From CAVORB01 sp963698495 (lineage in GTDB: Bacteria; Pseudomonadota; Gammaproteobacteria; Chromatiales; Chromatiaceae), in contig CAVORB010000010.1 in NCBI GenBank assembly GCA_963698495.1, positions 119,217 to 183,216 on the forward strand: a stretch of 64,000 nucleotides of DNA, given 5' to 3'. Of the stretch, positions 48,094 through 56,602 are shown in pieces. Position 1 is the first letter of the stretch. The number at the start of each line of letters is the position of its first letter. The notes below the pieces were generated by a model. That model did no database searches. It was not told the origin of the DNA and worked only from the letters and a program-made list of their open reading frames with translations. Made by a program: the position numbers and the translations under genes.

Positions 48094-48471
48094 GGGTTCG
48101 CTCTTGGGTCTGCCGAGTCACCCGGCTCGGTGGCGACGCGGTCCGAATCCGGATCGATTGGGGATGACGCTTGCTGTACGGCCGCAGCGGGGGTTTTGAG
48201 TACCTCAGCCGCCCTGCGCCTTGGCAGCGGGCGGACGATCGGGCATGCAGGTCGACGCGGAGAATCGCGCCCTGCCCCGGACGGCGGGATGAATGCGGCC
48301 AGGCGACCGCACGTTCCCGGCTCTTCCGCGGGCCGGTCGCAGCACCGCCGGGACTATATCCCATGGCCTCTCCCCTGCCAAGAAGGCGACGGACGGGCGA
48401 GAGAGGGGGTAAGGCGGGCGCGCATCCGTTAAGATGCGGCCCAGGATCGCTTCCCGGTAACACCGCCACAC
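48094..48471. other. Intergenic region between leuA and the AAA ATPase gene
   Basis: This is a 378-base divergent gap. No convincing gene, T-box, leader peptide or repeat was found. It should hold the promoters of both genes, but no strong -35/-10 pair stands out in the GC-rich sequence. Confidence 0.4.
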
Positions 48472-49944
48472 ATGACGGACCTGCACGATCTCGAGCTGCT
48501 GTTGCGCTCGGACACGCCCATCCTGCTCATCGAGTCCCTGGAAGAGCCGCGCATCGTCGAGCTCGCCGCGCGGCTGGCCTTGCGCATCAACGAACCGGCG
48601 TTCTGTTGGGCGGTCACCGAGGGACTGCGCCGGGTCGACCTCGACGCCGGGGTCCAGCGTAACCTGGCGGAGCCGCCGGAAGTCCTGCGCCACATCAAGG
48701 TCACGCCGCAGGGAGGCGTCTACATCCTGCTGGATTTCCACCCCTTCCTGGACAACCCGCTGCATGTGCGCTTGATCAAGGAGATCGCCCAGGGCTATGG
48801 CGAGCTGCCGCGCACCCTGGTGCTGGTCAGCCACGCCCTGCCTGCGCCGCCCGAAATCCGCCACCTCTGCGCCCGCTTCGATCTGCGCCTGCCTGACCGC
48901 AACCGCATCCTCGCCCTGGTGCGGGAGGAGGCCCAGCGGTGGCAGCACGAGCAGGCCAAGCGCCCGTTCCGCGCCAATCGCGAGGCGATAGAACGGCTGT
49001 CGCGGAATCTGCTCGGCGTCACCGAGTCCGACGCCCGTCGGCTGATCCGCAACGCCATCCGCAATGACGGGGCGATCACCAACGACGACGTGGAAGCCGT
49101 CACCCGCGCCAAGTACGAGCTCCTGGGATCGGGCGGCATCGTCCACTTCGAGTACGACACGGCGAGCTTTGCCGATGTCGCGGGGCTCGACAATCTCAAG
49201 CAATGGCTGGAGCGCCGCCGCAGCGGCTTCCACGGTGAGGCCGCGGGAGCCGATCGGCCGCGGGGCGTCTTGCTGCTCGGGGTGCAAGGCGGCGGCAAGA
49301 GCCTGGCCGCCAAGGCGGTCGCGGGGCGATTCGGTGTGCCCCTGCTGCGGCTCGACTTCGGCGGCCTGTACGACAAGTACTACGGCGAGACAGAGAAGAA
49401 CCTCAAGCGCGCCCTGAAGACCGCGGAGATCATGGCACCCTGCGTGCTCTGGATGGACGAGATCGAAAAGGGGTTGGCCGCGGGCAGGGAGGACGACGGG
49501 GTCGGTCAGCGGGTGCTGGGCACTCTGCTGACCTGGATGGCGGAGCGCAAGAGCGCCGTCTTCATCGTCGCCACCGCCAACGACATCTCGCGCCTGCCCC
49601 CCGAGCTGCTGCGCAAGGGTCGCCTCGACGAGATCTTCTTCGTCGATCTTCCGAGCGGGGAGGTGCGCGCGCGCATCTTCGAGATCCACCTGCAGCGCCG
49701 CGGCCTCGACCCGGCCCAATTCGACCTGGACGCCCTGGCGACGGCCAGCGAGGGGTTCTCGGGCGCGGGCATCGAGCAGGCGGTGGTCTCGGCCCTCTAT
49801 GCGGCCCAGGCCCAGGAGACGCCGGTCACCACCGCGACCGTGCTGACGGAGCTTGAGCGCACGCAACCCCTGTCCGTGGTGATGGACGCCCAGATCCGGC
49901 AGCTGCGGGAGTGGGCGCGGGAGCGTACGGTTCCCGCGCACTGA
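48472..49944 (+). CDS. Ycf46-like AAA ATPase
   Basis: A 490-residue AAA protein. The N-terminal part (about 1-215) is a degenerate ATPase-like region (TPILLIESLEEPRIVELAARL). The C-terminal AAA domain has Walker A GVQGGGKS (270-277), Walker B CVLWMDE (D329, E330), sensor 1 FIVATAN and an Arg-finger/box VII region ELLRKGRLDE. The arrangement matches cyanobacterial and plastid Ycf46, which has been linked to carbon-dioxide utilisation; the role in proteobacteria is unknown. It has no operon partner. Confidence 0.85.
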   Translation: MTDLHDLELLLRSDTPILLIESLEEPRIVELAARLALRINEPAFCWAVTEGLRRVDLDAGVQRNLAEPPEVLRHIKVTPQGGVYILLDFHPFLDNPLHVRLIKEIAQGYGELPRTLVLVSHALPAPPEIRHLCARFDLRLPDRNRILALVREEAQRWQHEQAKRPFRANREAIERLSRNLLGVTESDARRLIRNAIRNDGAITNDDVEAVTRAKYELLGSGGIVHFEYDTASFADVAGLDNLKQWLERRRSGFHGEAAGADRPRGVLLLGVQGGGKSLAAKAVAGRFGVPLLRLDFGGLYDKYYGETEKNLKRALKTAEIMAPCVLWMDEIEKGLAAGREDDGVGQRVLGTLLTWMAERKSAVFIVATANDISRLPPELLRKGRLDEIFFVDLPSGEVRARIFEIHLQRRGLDPAQFDLDALATASEGFSGAGIEQAVVSALYAAQAQETPVTTATVLTELERTQPLSVVMDAQIRQLREWARERTVPAH

Positions 49945-50016
49945 GGCGCGCAAACACTCCCCGCTGGATCTGATCTGCTTGCCCGAGGGGCTTTCTACAG
50001 ACGCCTTGGAATCCCG

Positions 50017-50687
50017 ATGACAGCACCTCAACTCCTGGCTCAGCTCAGCGGCCTGCATCAGATGACTGGCGGGCGTTCGACACCAAGAACGGCAGCACCC
50101 GCTTTCATCCCAAGCTCGCCTCGCTCGCGTGGTACCTCGGGCGGAGCGTGTTCCGCGAGACCTACTGGCTGCGTGAGGTCCTCGCCTGCGACGCCGATCT
50201 CACCCAGCGCGTCCGTCCGCTCTTCGATGTGGACGCGGCGAACCTCGATGAGCAATGCGCGGCGCTCCCGCCACCCGATCATCTGCTCGCCTGGGCGCGG
50301 GAGATCCAGGACGAGCATCTGAGGCGCCTGGTGACGCCCGAAGCACTGCCGGCCCATCCGCTCCTCAACGACGACCGCCTGCAGTGGTTCCTATTGCAAG
50401 AGGGCGCGCGCGACTACGAGCTCATGCTCGCGGTGCTGCTCGCTCGCAGCCTGGCCAAGGCGACCGGGGACTATCTCGTGGGCGCGCCGTTGACGCCCCG
50501 CATGCCCACACCGGAGCTCGCGGAGGTCACGCAAGGCCACTACCGGATCGGCTCGCGGGACGAGCCCTGGGCCTACGACAACGAGCTGCCACCCCAAGCG
50601 GTGGAGCTTTCGAGCTTCCGCAACTGGGCGCAGCCGCAGGCGCGTCATCTGATCGCCGGAATCCGGCTGGCGCTCCCGCCCGGTTAG
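50017..50687 (+). pseudogene. Collapsed EgtB/SenA-like gene: DinB-type domain kept, sulfatase-modifying-factor domain mostly deleted
   Basis: From the ATG at 50017 the frame shifts near 50058-50066 (one base short), then reads DDWRAFDTKNGSTRFHPKL and YLGRSVFRETYWLREVL, a DinB_2-type domain. The next domain starts normally (VTQGHYRIGSRDEPWAYDNE, VELSSFR). It then jumps straight to what looks like its own C-terminus (FRNWAQPQARHLIAGIRLA) and stops. EgtB-like iron enzymes have over 400 residues; about 220 remain. The missing piece is the catalytic sulfatase-modifying-factor core, and the junction is at an FR that occurs in both flanks. Ergothioneine, ovothiol or selenoneine synthases are all possible ancestors. 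Confidence 0.6.
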
Positions 50688-50749
50688 ACCGCGCGGGGGC
50701 GGGCTGGGGAGTGAAGCCGTCGCGGGGGGCGGTTCTCGCGGCAACGCCC

Positions 50750-51625
50750 TCAGGACGACAGGAAGCGCATCGACAGATCCACCGCCTCCACGTCCTTGGT
50801 GAGACCGCCAACAGAGATCTCGTCGACGCCGGTCTCCGCGATGGCCCGGATCTCCTCGAGCCGGATGCCGCCCGAGGCCTCGAGCCGCGCCCGACCCGCG
50901 GTGATCTCCACCGCCCGCCGCAACAGATCCAGATCGAAGTTGTCGAGCAGCAGGTGCGTAGCGCCGGCGGAAAGGGCCTCCTGGAGATCCTCCAGGGACT
51001 CGACCTCGATCTCGACCGGGATCCCGGCCGCCACCGAGCGGGCCGCTGCGAGGGCGGCAGCGATGGAGCCCGCCGCCAGGATATGGTTCTCCTTGATCAG
51101 GATGGCGTCGAACAGGCCCATCCGGTGATTGAAGCAGCCGCCGCAGGTCACCGCGTACTTCTGCTGGACCCGCAACCCCGGCAGCGTCTTGCGCGTGTCG
51201 AGCACGCGCACCGGCAAGCCCGCGACCGCGTCGGCGTAGCGCCGGGCGCGCGTGGCGGTGCCCGAAAGAGTTTGCAGGTAGTTCAGTGCGGTCCGCTCGC
51301 CGGTGAGGAGGGCGCGGGTCGTTCCCTCCAGTCGACAGATGGACTGCCCCGGGGTCACCCGTTCCCCGTCGGCCACCTCCCAATGGACGGCAACGGCGGG
51401 ATCGAGCTGGCGGAAGACCTCCTCGAACCACGCGCAACCGCAGACGACGGCGGCCTGACGAACGATCACCTCCACCTGCGAACGCTGCGCGGGCGGCAAC
51501 AGCGAGGCGGTCAGGTCGCCCGATCCCACGTCCTCCTCCAGGGCGGCGCGCACTTGGACGGATATCTGGTCCGGAGACGGCAGCCCGCGGGGGCTCGAGC
51601 CCGATGCGGCCTGTTGCGGGATCAT
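50750..51625 (-). CDS. nadC: Nicotinate-nucleotide pyrophosphorylase (carboxylating) NadC
   Basis: NadC converts quinolinate and PRPP to nicotinate mononucleotide in de novo NAD synthesis. It has 291 residues with LxEDVGSGDLT, ERTALNYLQTLSGTAT, DTRKTLPGLR, GGCFNHRMGLFDAILIKENH and EASGGI. The ATG at 51625 overlaps the stop of the DUF1631 gene by four bases. The nadC-DUF1631 pairing is conserved in Pseudomonas. Confidence 0.97.
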   Translation of the reverse strand: MIPQQAASGSSPRGLPSPDQISVQVRAALEEDVGSGDLTASLLPPAQRSQVEVIVRQAAVVCGCAWFEEVFRQLDPAVAVHWEVADGERVTPGQSICRLEGTTRALLTGERTALNYLQTLSGTATRARRYADAVAGLPVRVLDTRKTLPGLRVQQKYAVTCGGCFNHRMGLFDAILIKENHILAAGSIAAALAAARSVAAGIPVEIEVESLEDLQEALSAGATHLLLDNFDLDLLRRAVEITAGRARLEASGGIRLEEIRAIAETGVDEISVGGLTKDVEAVDLSMRFLSS

Positions 51626-53844
51626 TTCCGCTTCAGCGACTCCATGACGACCTCCATGGCGCGGTCCACCAGCGGCGCGTCCAATCCGCTTAGCTTGGTC
51701 ACCATACCGCGCCGGAACAGGGAGGCGAGCTCCTTTCCGGAGAGCTCCAGCGCCTTGAGGCCGCGACGATCCACGAACAGGTGCAGGTCGGTGTCCGGAC
51801 TGCGCCAAGCGAGCTTGACGCGCAGCACGCCGACATCATCGCGCCTGACTTCCAACCAGGTGCCCAGCGCCAATTGCGAGCCGGCGGAATCCTCACGCCC
51901 GGCTTGGTCCTCGGACGCCAAGCCATGCGCTACCGGCTCCCCACTCAGTCCGATCTCTCCCCGCCCCAGGTCATCCGAGCCGGCAAGGTGCAGGAAGCTG
52001 CCCGTCTCCGGCGCGGGTCCGGCGCCGCGCAGGGCGCTGATATGCAACGCCTGCAGCTCCCGGAACCAGCGCGACAGGCGCCGCTGATCGAAGGCGACCG
52101 CGGCCAACGACTCACGCAGGTCTCGCAGCAGCACGGGTATTCGGCGCAAGAGCTCGCGGCGGTCTTCGTGCCAGATCTTGGGCCGGACACTCCACAGAAG
52201 AAGCTCCATCGTGGCCAGGGAGTCGCGCCACTCCGGCCCGTCAACTCCTCCCTGCAGATAGGCGCGCAGGAGTACGTCCTGCCAACCTTCACGCAGCAAG
52301 GAGGAGACTATTCCCGGTACCCGGGGACCGCCGCGCAGACGTTCCTCGATGATCTCGCGCACCTTGGCGCGGGCGCTGCGGTGGCGCTCCTTACCTTCGA
52401 GCTCCTCTTTGGTCCTCGCCTCGCGGCTCTGGCACTGCGTGCGTTCGCGCTCAAGCTCCATGGTCAGCTCCAGGTCGAGCTCCACGAAGATGGAGGGATT
52501 CCGGTCATAGTCGTCGAGCACGCGGGTTACCGTGCGCTCGATGCGCGCGTAGGGGCTCTCCGTGGAGCGGTCCCCATCGTCGGTCCAGCCGACGGCGTAC
52601 TCGGCAAGGTGGTTAAGCAGGCGTCTCGCCGGATGCTCCGTGTCGTCGAAAAAGGACTTGTCGGACAGTGCCACCTTTGCGATGGGTATCTGAAGCCGTC
52701 CGACAAGCGCCTTGAACGCATCCGGCAAATCGTTGGCGTGCAGTATGCTTTCGAACAACAGGAACACGAGGTCGAGCGTATCCTCATCGCGCCGGTCAAG
52801 AAGCGGACCGCCGTCGTAGGCGCGAAGCAGTTGGAGCTCGGCCCTGAGCTGGCGGAACAGCTCCTTGGGGCTCAGGTCGTCAGCCGCGTTCTCTTGAGCG
52901 CGCGTCTGCAGGCGGGTCAGGGCCGACATCAACTCGCCGCTGGCGACGATCTCGCCTCCTGGGCTGCTCTGCCTGCTGGGCCGGCGAGCCTGCAGCAGAT
53001 GCTGCAGATCCTCGAAAGCCGCCGCCCCGCTCGCTGCCGTCGCCGGCGAATCGGAAGCGGGCTCGGGCATTTCGGCCGTGTCCTCGCCCAGGTCCTCCGC
53101 CGCCTCGACCTCAGGATCCTTCCCCGGCTGATCGACGTCGACTCGCGGGTACAACCCTTCCCATTCCGCCGCGGGGGACGAGCCCAAGAGCTCGAGACAG
53201 CGCGCGTAGGCATGTCCGAGGTGGTCCATCACCTGCTTGTCGAACAGCTTGTACACGACCAGCCTGAGGTCCAGGTCCACGTGCTCGCCGACCGGCTCGA
53301 GCGCCGCGCGGAAGGCGTTGCAGATCACATGGGGACCCAGGGGGTCTGTGCGGCTGTCAATGGTCGCGCGCCCGATCAGGGCGGCTTGCTCCCGGCGCAA
53401 GGCGTGCAGCGCGCCTCGGTGCCGGCTCTCGGCCTTGGAGATGAGATTGGCTACCGCCAGGGATTCCTCCAGCTCCTCATGCTTGACCAAGGCGAGCCCC
53501 TGCTCGCGGCGCGTTCCGGCATCGGCGCCGGGCTCTCCGCCCAGGGAAGCCGCCCAGCCATCGCCTGCTTTCTTCAGATTCGCGAAGAATTCGATCTCGA
53601 TCGCCTCGCGCTGCCGCCGCAGCACGCGCATCGCCTGAAAATATCTGGTGTGGAGGTGATTGTTCTCGGACTTGTCCGCGAGGTCGTAAAAGGCGTCTTC
53701 GACCTTCAGGAACAGCCGCTTGAGCCGATCGGAAAGCTCCCGTTCGAGCAGCTCGTCGCACGCCGCGAGGGAAGGCTCGCGAGCGGTCAGCGCAACGTCG
53801 TTGTCCCCCTTAACCGTCATCTTGTTTTTCCGCGCCATTGCCAC
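51622..53844 (-). CDS. DUF1631 family protein
   Basis: A 740-residue cytoplasmic protein of the DUF1631 family, often misnamed thymidine phosphorylase in databases. It is mostly helical and charged, with an acidic low-complexity linker at about 255-300. The family's C-terminal segment VKLAWRSPDTDLHLFVDRRG (about residues 665-684) resembles the beta-rich module common in this family. No catalytic motif is visible. It overlaps nadC by four bases. Possible starts are ATG at 53844 or 53838. Function is unknown. Confidence 0.82.
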   Translation of the reverse strand: MAMARKNKMTVKGDNDVALTAREPSLAACDELLERELSDRLKRLFLKVEDAFYDLADKSENNHLHTRYFQAMRVLRRQREAIEIEFFANLKKAGDGWAASLGGEPGADAGTRREQGLALVKHEELEESLAVANLISKAESRHRGALHALRREQAALIGRATIDSRTDPLGPHVICNAFRAALEPVGEHVDLDLRLVVYKLFDKQVMDHLGHAYARCLELLGSSPAAEWEGLYPRVDVDQPGKDPEVEAAEDLGEDTAEMPEPASDSPATAASGAAAFEDLQHLLQARRPSRQSSPGGEIVASGELMSALTRLQTRAQENAADDLSPKELFRQLRAELQLLRAYDGGPLLDRRDEDTLDLVFLLFESILHANDLPDAFKALVGRLQIPIAKVALSDKSFFDDTEHPARRLLNHLAEYAVGWTDDGDRSTESPYARIERTVTRVLDDYDRNPSIFVELDLELTMELERERTQCQSREARTKEELEGKERHRSARAKVREIIEERLRGGPRVPGIVSSLLREGWQDVLLRAYLQGGVDGPEWRDSLATMELLLWSVRPKIWHEDRRELLRRIPVLLRDLRESLAAVAFDQRRLSRWFRELQALHISALRGAGPAPETGSFLHLAGSDDLGRGEIGLSGEPVAHGLASEDQAGREDSAGSQLALGTWLEVRRDDVGVLRVKLAWRSPDTDLHLFVDRRGLKALELSGKELASLFRRGMVTKLSGLDAPLVDRAMEVVMESLKRK

Positions 53845-54257
53845 TTCCGGACTCAGTGACGGCGCTTATGCCGGATCGCGGGTGAACACCGAGATACGGC
53901 AAGGAGGAGCTTCCCCGATGCGCGTGCCAGAAGCGGCCAGTCTCGATGGCGCGTGCCGGACTGGCGCGAGACAGCGCAGGAGCAGACCACAGATACCGAT
54001 CATCATAATTCTGTTCGTCTTCCGAATCGCCCGAGGGTCCTGGACACGGAGATGTCCGTAGACCTTGTCTGCCCGGGTGCCTCGCACCGCGATATCCAGC
54101 GCGGATCTATTCGCCGCTTTAACAGAAACAATCCTTGTTGATACTATGACGCAAAAAATGTACCCGAGCCGCCGGGCGAACTGTTCGCGGTCACTCTAAC
54201 AGATTGATCATCGCGAGAAAATCACGCAACACGCCCGATGCCGAGCCATGAGGTTCA
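53845..54257 (+). promoter_or_regulatory. Divergent intergenic region with a strong promoter for the DUF1538 operon
   Basis: This 413-base gap has no credible gene. On the plus strand TTAACA (54119-54124) and TACTAT (54142-54147) are 17 bases apart. The start would be near 54154, leaving a leader of about 100 bases. The region around 54100-54200 is clearly less GC-rich than its surroundings. No terminator or riboswitch-like fold was recognised in the leader. Confidence 0.6.
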
Positions 54258-54992
54258 ATGAAAGCCCTCATCCGCCAACTGTTTATATCTCTGACAGATA
54301 GCGTACGCGATCTGCTCCCGATCATCGGCGTCATTACCTTTTTCCAGCTCATCGTTCTCGGACAGCCGATACCCAATCTGGGCGAGCTGCTGTGGGGCAC
54401 GATCCTGGTCGTAGCGGGGCTCACGCTCTTCGTACAGGGCCTCAAGCTCGGCCTGTTCCCGATCGGCGAGACCATGGCGTGGGACTTCGCGGCCAAGGGC
54501 AGCCTCTGGTGGCTCCTGGTTTTCGCCTTCGCCCTTGGATTCGGAACCACGGTGGCCGAGCCGGCGTTGATCGCCGTCGCCGAGGAGGCCGCCGAGGTCG
54601 CCGCCCGCGGGGGCATGATCGTGGACGATACCCTCGCCCGGCAAAACTACGCGGAGGGCCTGCGCTACACGGTGGCCGTTTCCGTCGGATTCGCGATCGT
54701 CCTCGGCGTGTTGCGCATCCTGCGCGGCTGGCCGATCCAGTATCTGATCATCTGCGGCTACCTCGGCGTGGTGATCATGACCGCCTTCGCTCCCAAGGAA
54801 ATCATCGGCATCGCTTATGACTCGGGCGGCGTGACCACCTCCACCATCACCGTTCCCCTGGTCACCGCCCTCGGCGTCGGGCTTGCCTCCAGCATCGAGG
54901 GGCGCAATCCCATGATCGACGGCTTCGGGCTCATCGCCTTCGCCTCGCTGACGCCCATGATCTTCGTCATGGGTTACGGAATCGCCTTGTGA
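54258..54992 (+). CDS. DUF1538 membrane protein, subunit A
   Basis: A 244-residue polytopic membrane protein of the DUF1538 family with about six to seven helices. Conserved motifs shared with the next gene are GFxTTxAEPxLIAVA, YDSGGVTTSTITVPLV, and GRNPMIDGFGLIAFASL. From memory, a DUF1538 pair from Halomonas (UmpAB) was reported as a two-component Na+(Li+,K+)/H+ antiporter, so cation/proton exchange is a reasonable guess. Its stop overlaps the GTG of the second DUF1538 gene by four bases. Confidence 0.85.
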   Translation: MKALIRQLFISLTDSVRDLLPIIGVITFFQLIVLGQPIPNLGELLWGTILVVAGLTLFVQGLKLGLFPIGETMAWDFAAKGSLWWLLVFAFALGFGTTVAEPALIAVAEEAAEVAARGGMIVDDTLARQNYAEGLRYTVAVSVGFAIVLGVLRILRGWPIQYLIICGYLGVVIMTAFAPKEIIGIAYDSGGVTTSTITVPLVTALGVGLASSIEGRNPMIDGFGLIAFASLTPMIFVMGYGIAL

Positions 54993-55789
54993 CCAGCTAC
55001 CTGGCCAGCTTGTGGGGCTCCCTGATCGCCACCATCGACGACGTATTGCCCATCATCGGCATCCTCGTCGGATTCCAGGTCCTGGTGCTGCGCCGACGCA
55101 TTCCCAACCTTAAGCAGGTGCTGCTGGGCTTCGTGCTCGTGCTGCTTGGCCTGACCTTCTTCCTCGAGGGCCTGGAGCGGGCGCTGTTCCCGCTTGGCAA
55201 GCTGATGGCCGAGCAGCTCACCGCACCGGACTTTCTCGGCTTCACGGGCGGCGAGACCGCCATGAGCGAGCACTGGCAGTCCTTCGTCTGGGTCTACCTG
55301 TTCGCCTTCGCCATCGGCTTCTCCACCACCATCGCCGAGCCCTCGCTGATCGCCGTGGCCATCAAGGCCAATCAGGTCTCGGCGGGGGCGATCAAGACCT
55401 GGGGCCTGCGCATCGCCGTGGCCATCGGTGTCGCCGTGGGCATCGCGCTCGGATGCTTTCGCATCGTCACCGGCACCCCGTTGCACTGGTACATCATCAC
55501 GGGCTATGTCTTCGTCTTGTTCCAGACCTGGTTCGCGCCGCGCACCATCATCGCTCTGGCCTACGACTCCGGTGGCGTGACCACGTCCACGGTGACGGTG
55601 CCCCTGGTCGCGGCCCTCGGCCTCGGTCTGTCGAGCAACATCCCCGGGCGCAATCCGCTGCTGGACGGATTCGGCCTGATTGCCTTCGCCAGCCTGTTCC
55701 CGATGATGACGGTCATGGGCTACGCGCAGCTCAGCGAGTGGAGCGCCCGGCGCGCGGCCCGCAACGCACAGAGAACCTCAGGAGATTGA
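54989..55789 (+). CDS. DUF1538 membrane protein, subunit B
   Basis: A 266-residue paralogue of the preceding gene with the same three motifs (GFSTTIAEPSLIAVA, YDSGGVTTSTVTVPLV, GRNPLLDGFGLIAFASL). Translation starts at a GTG inside the end of subunit A. The tail is basic and cytoplasmic. Paired paralogues of equal size suggest a heterodimer with inverted or pseudo-symmetric packing. The PII-like gene starts three bases after its stop. Confidence 0.85.
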   Translation: MTSYLASLWGSLIATIDDVLPIIGILVGFQVLVLRRRIPNLKQVLLGFVLVLLGLTFFLEGLERALFPLGKLMAEQLTAPDFLGFTGGETAMSEHWQSFVWVYLFAFAIGFSTTIAEPSLIAVAIKANQVSAGAIKTWGLRIAVAIGVAVGIALGCFRIVTGTPLHWYIITGYVFVLFQTWFAPRTIIALAYDSGGVTTSTVTVPLVAALGLGLSSNIPGRNPLLDGFGLIAFASLFPMMTVMGYAQLSEWSARRAARNAQRTSGD

Positions 55790-55792
55790 GTC

Positions 55793-56143
55793 ATGCACTT
55801 CAAGCTCATCGTCGCATTGGTCCAGGACAGTGAGACCCACGCGGTGCTCGAGGCGTCCCGCAATGCCGGCGCCACCGGCTCGACCGTCATCAACCAAGCG
55901 CGAGGCGAGGGGGTGGAGAAATCCAAGACCTTCTTCGGCTTGACCCTGGAGACCCAGCGCGACGTGATTCTGCTCCTGGTCGAGGAGCACTTGAGCCGTA
56001 CCATTCTCGAAACCATCGCCAAGGCCGGGCGTTTCGACGAGAAACCGGGCAGCGGCATCGCATTCCAGATCGACGTAGAGGACGCGGTAGGCATCAGCCA
56101 TCAGATCCGCAAGCTCTCCCAGGTCGTTCAAGAGGAAATCTGA
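55793..56143 (+). CDS. PII-like signalling protein
   Basis: A 116-residue protein with the PII ferredoxin-like fold: a first strand FKLIVALV, GATGSTVINQARGEG (residues 26-40) where PII has G-x-T-V...G.G, a region 40-56 in place of the T-loop, and a B-loop-like KPGSGIAFQIDVEDAVG (84-100). The T-loop is short and has no tyrosine equivalent to the uridylylation site. It is therefore not GlnB/GlnK but a dedicated sensor, probably binding a nucleotide at the subunit interface. It is sandwiched between transporter and CBS genes. Confidence 0.8.
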   Translation: MHFKLIVALVQDSETHAVLEASRNAGATGSTVINQARGEGVEKSKTFFGLTLETQRDVILLLVEEHLSRTILETIAKAGRFDEKPGSGIAFQIDVEDAVGISHQIRKLSQVVQEEI

Positions 56144-56145
56144 TC

Positions 56146-56550
56146 ATGAGCGAGAAAACGCTAGTACGGGTGCGCGACGTCATGAAGCCCCAGTTCGACA
56201 TGGTGGAGGGGATGGCTACCGTCGCCGAGGCGCTGGACACCATGCAGCATGTCGACACCAAGTCCCTGATCGTGAAGAAGCGCCACGACAACGACGAGAT
56301 CGGAATGGTGCTGCTGTCCGACATCGCCCGCCAGGTGTTGGCGCAGGACCGCGCCCCGGACCGGGTGAATATCTACGAGGTGATGTCCAAGCCGGTGATC
56401 ACGGTTCACCCGGACATGGATATCCGCTACTGCGCGCGGCTGTTCGGCCGTTTCGACCTGTCTCGCGCCCCGGTGGTGGAGAACCGGGAGGTGATCGGCA
56501 TCGTGAGTCTCACCGACCTGGTGATGAAGGGCATGGTGCCCCATCTCTGA
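56146..56550 (+). CDS. Two-CBS-domain protein
   Basis: A 134-residue protein made only of two CBS domains (about 11-66 and 78-131). Each starts with a (V/I)xxVM segment (VRDVMKPQFDM, IYEVMSKPVITV), and each ends with a typical LSDI/LTDL helix. Such Bateman modules bind adenine nucleotides. It starts two bases after the PII-like stop, so all four genes form one transcription unit. Confidence 0.9.
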   Translation: MSEKTLVRVRDVMKPQFDMVEGMATVAEALDTMQHVDTKSLIVKKRHDNDEIGMVLLSDIARQVLAQDRAPDRVNIYEVMSKPVITVHPDMDIRYCARLFGRFDLSRAPVVENREVIGIVSLTDLVMKGMVPHL

Positions 56551-56602
56551 CGCCGATGGCCCGGCCCGTCGAGCGGGAGCCTCGGGCGCGCGGGCCAGGT
56601 TG

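Noticed and set aside
48094..48471. Leucine attenuator or T-box upstream of leuA
   Set aside because: There is no leucine-rich leader peptide, no T-box motif, and no terminator before the leuA start.
48205..50058. 617-residue minus-strand open frame opposite the AAA ATPase gene
   Set aside because: It is fully antisense to a gene with intact Walker motifs, has shadow-like composition and no recognisable domain.
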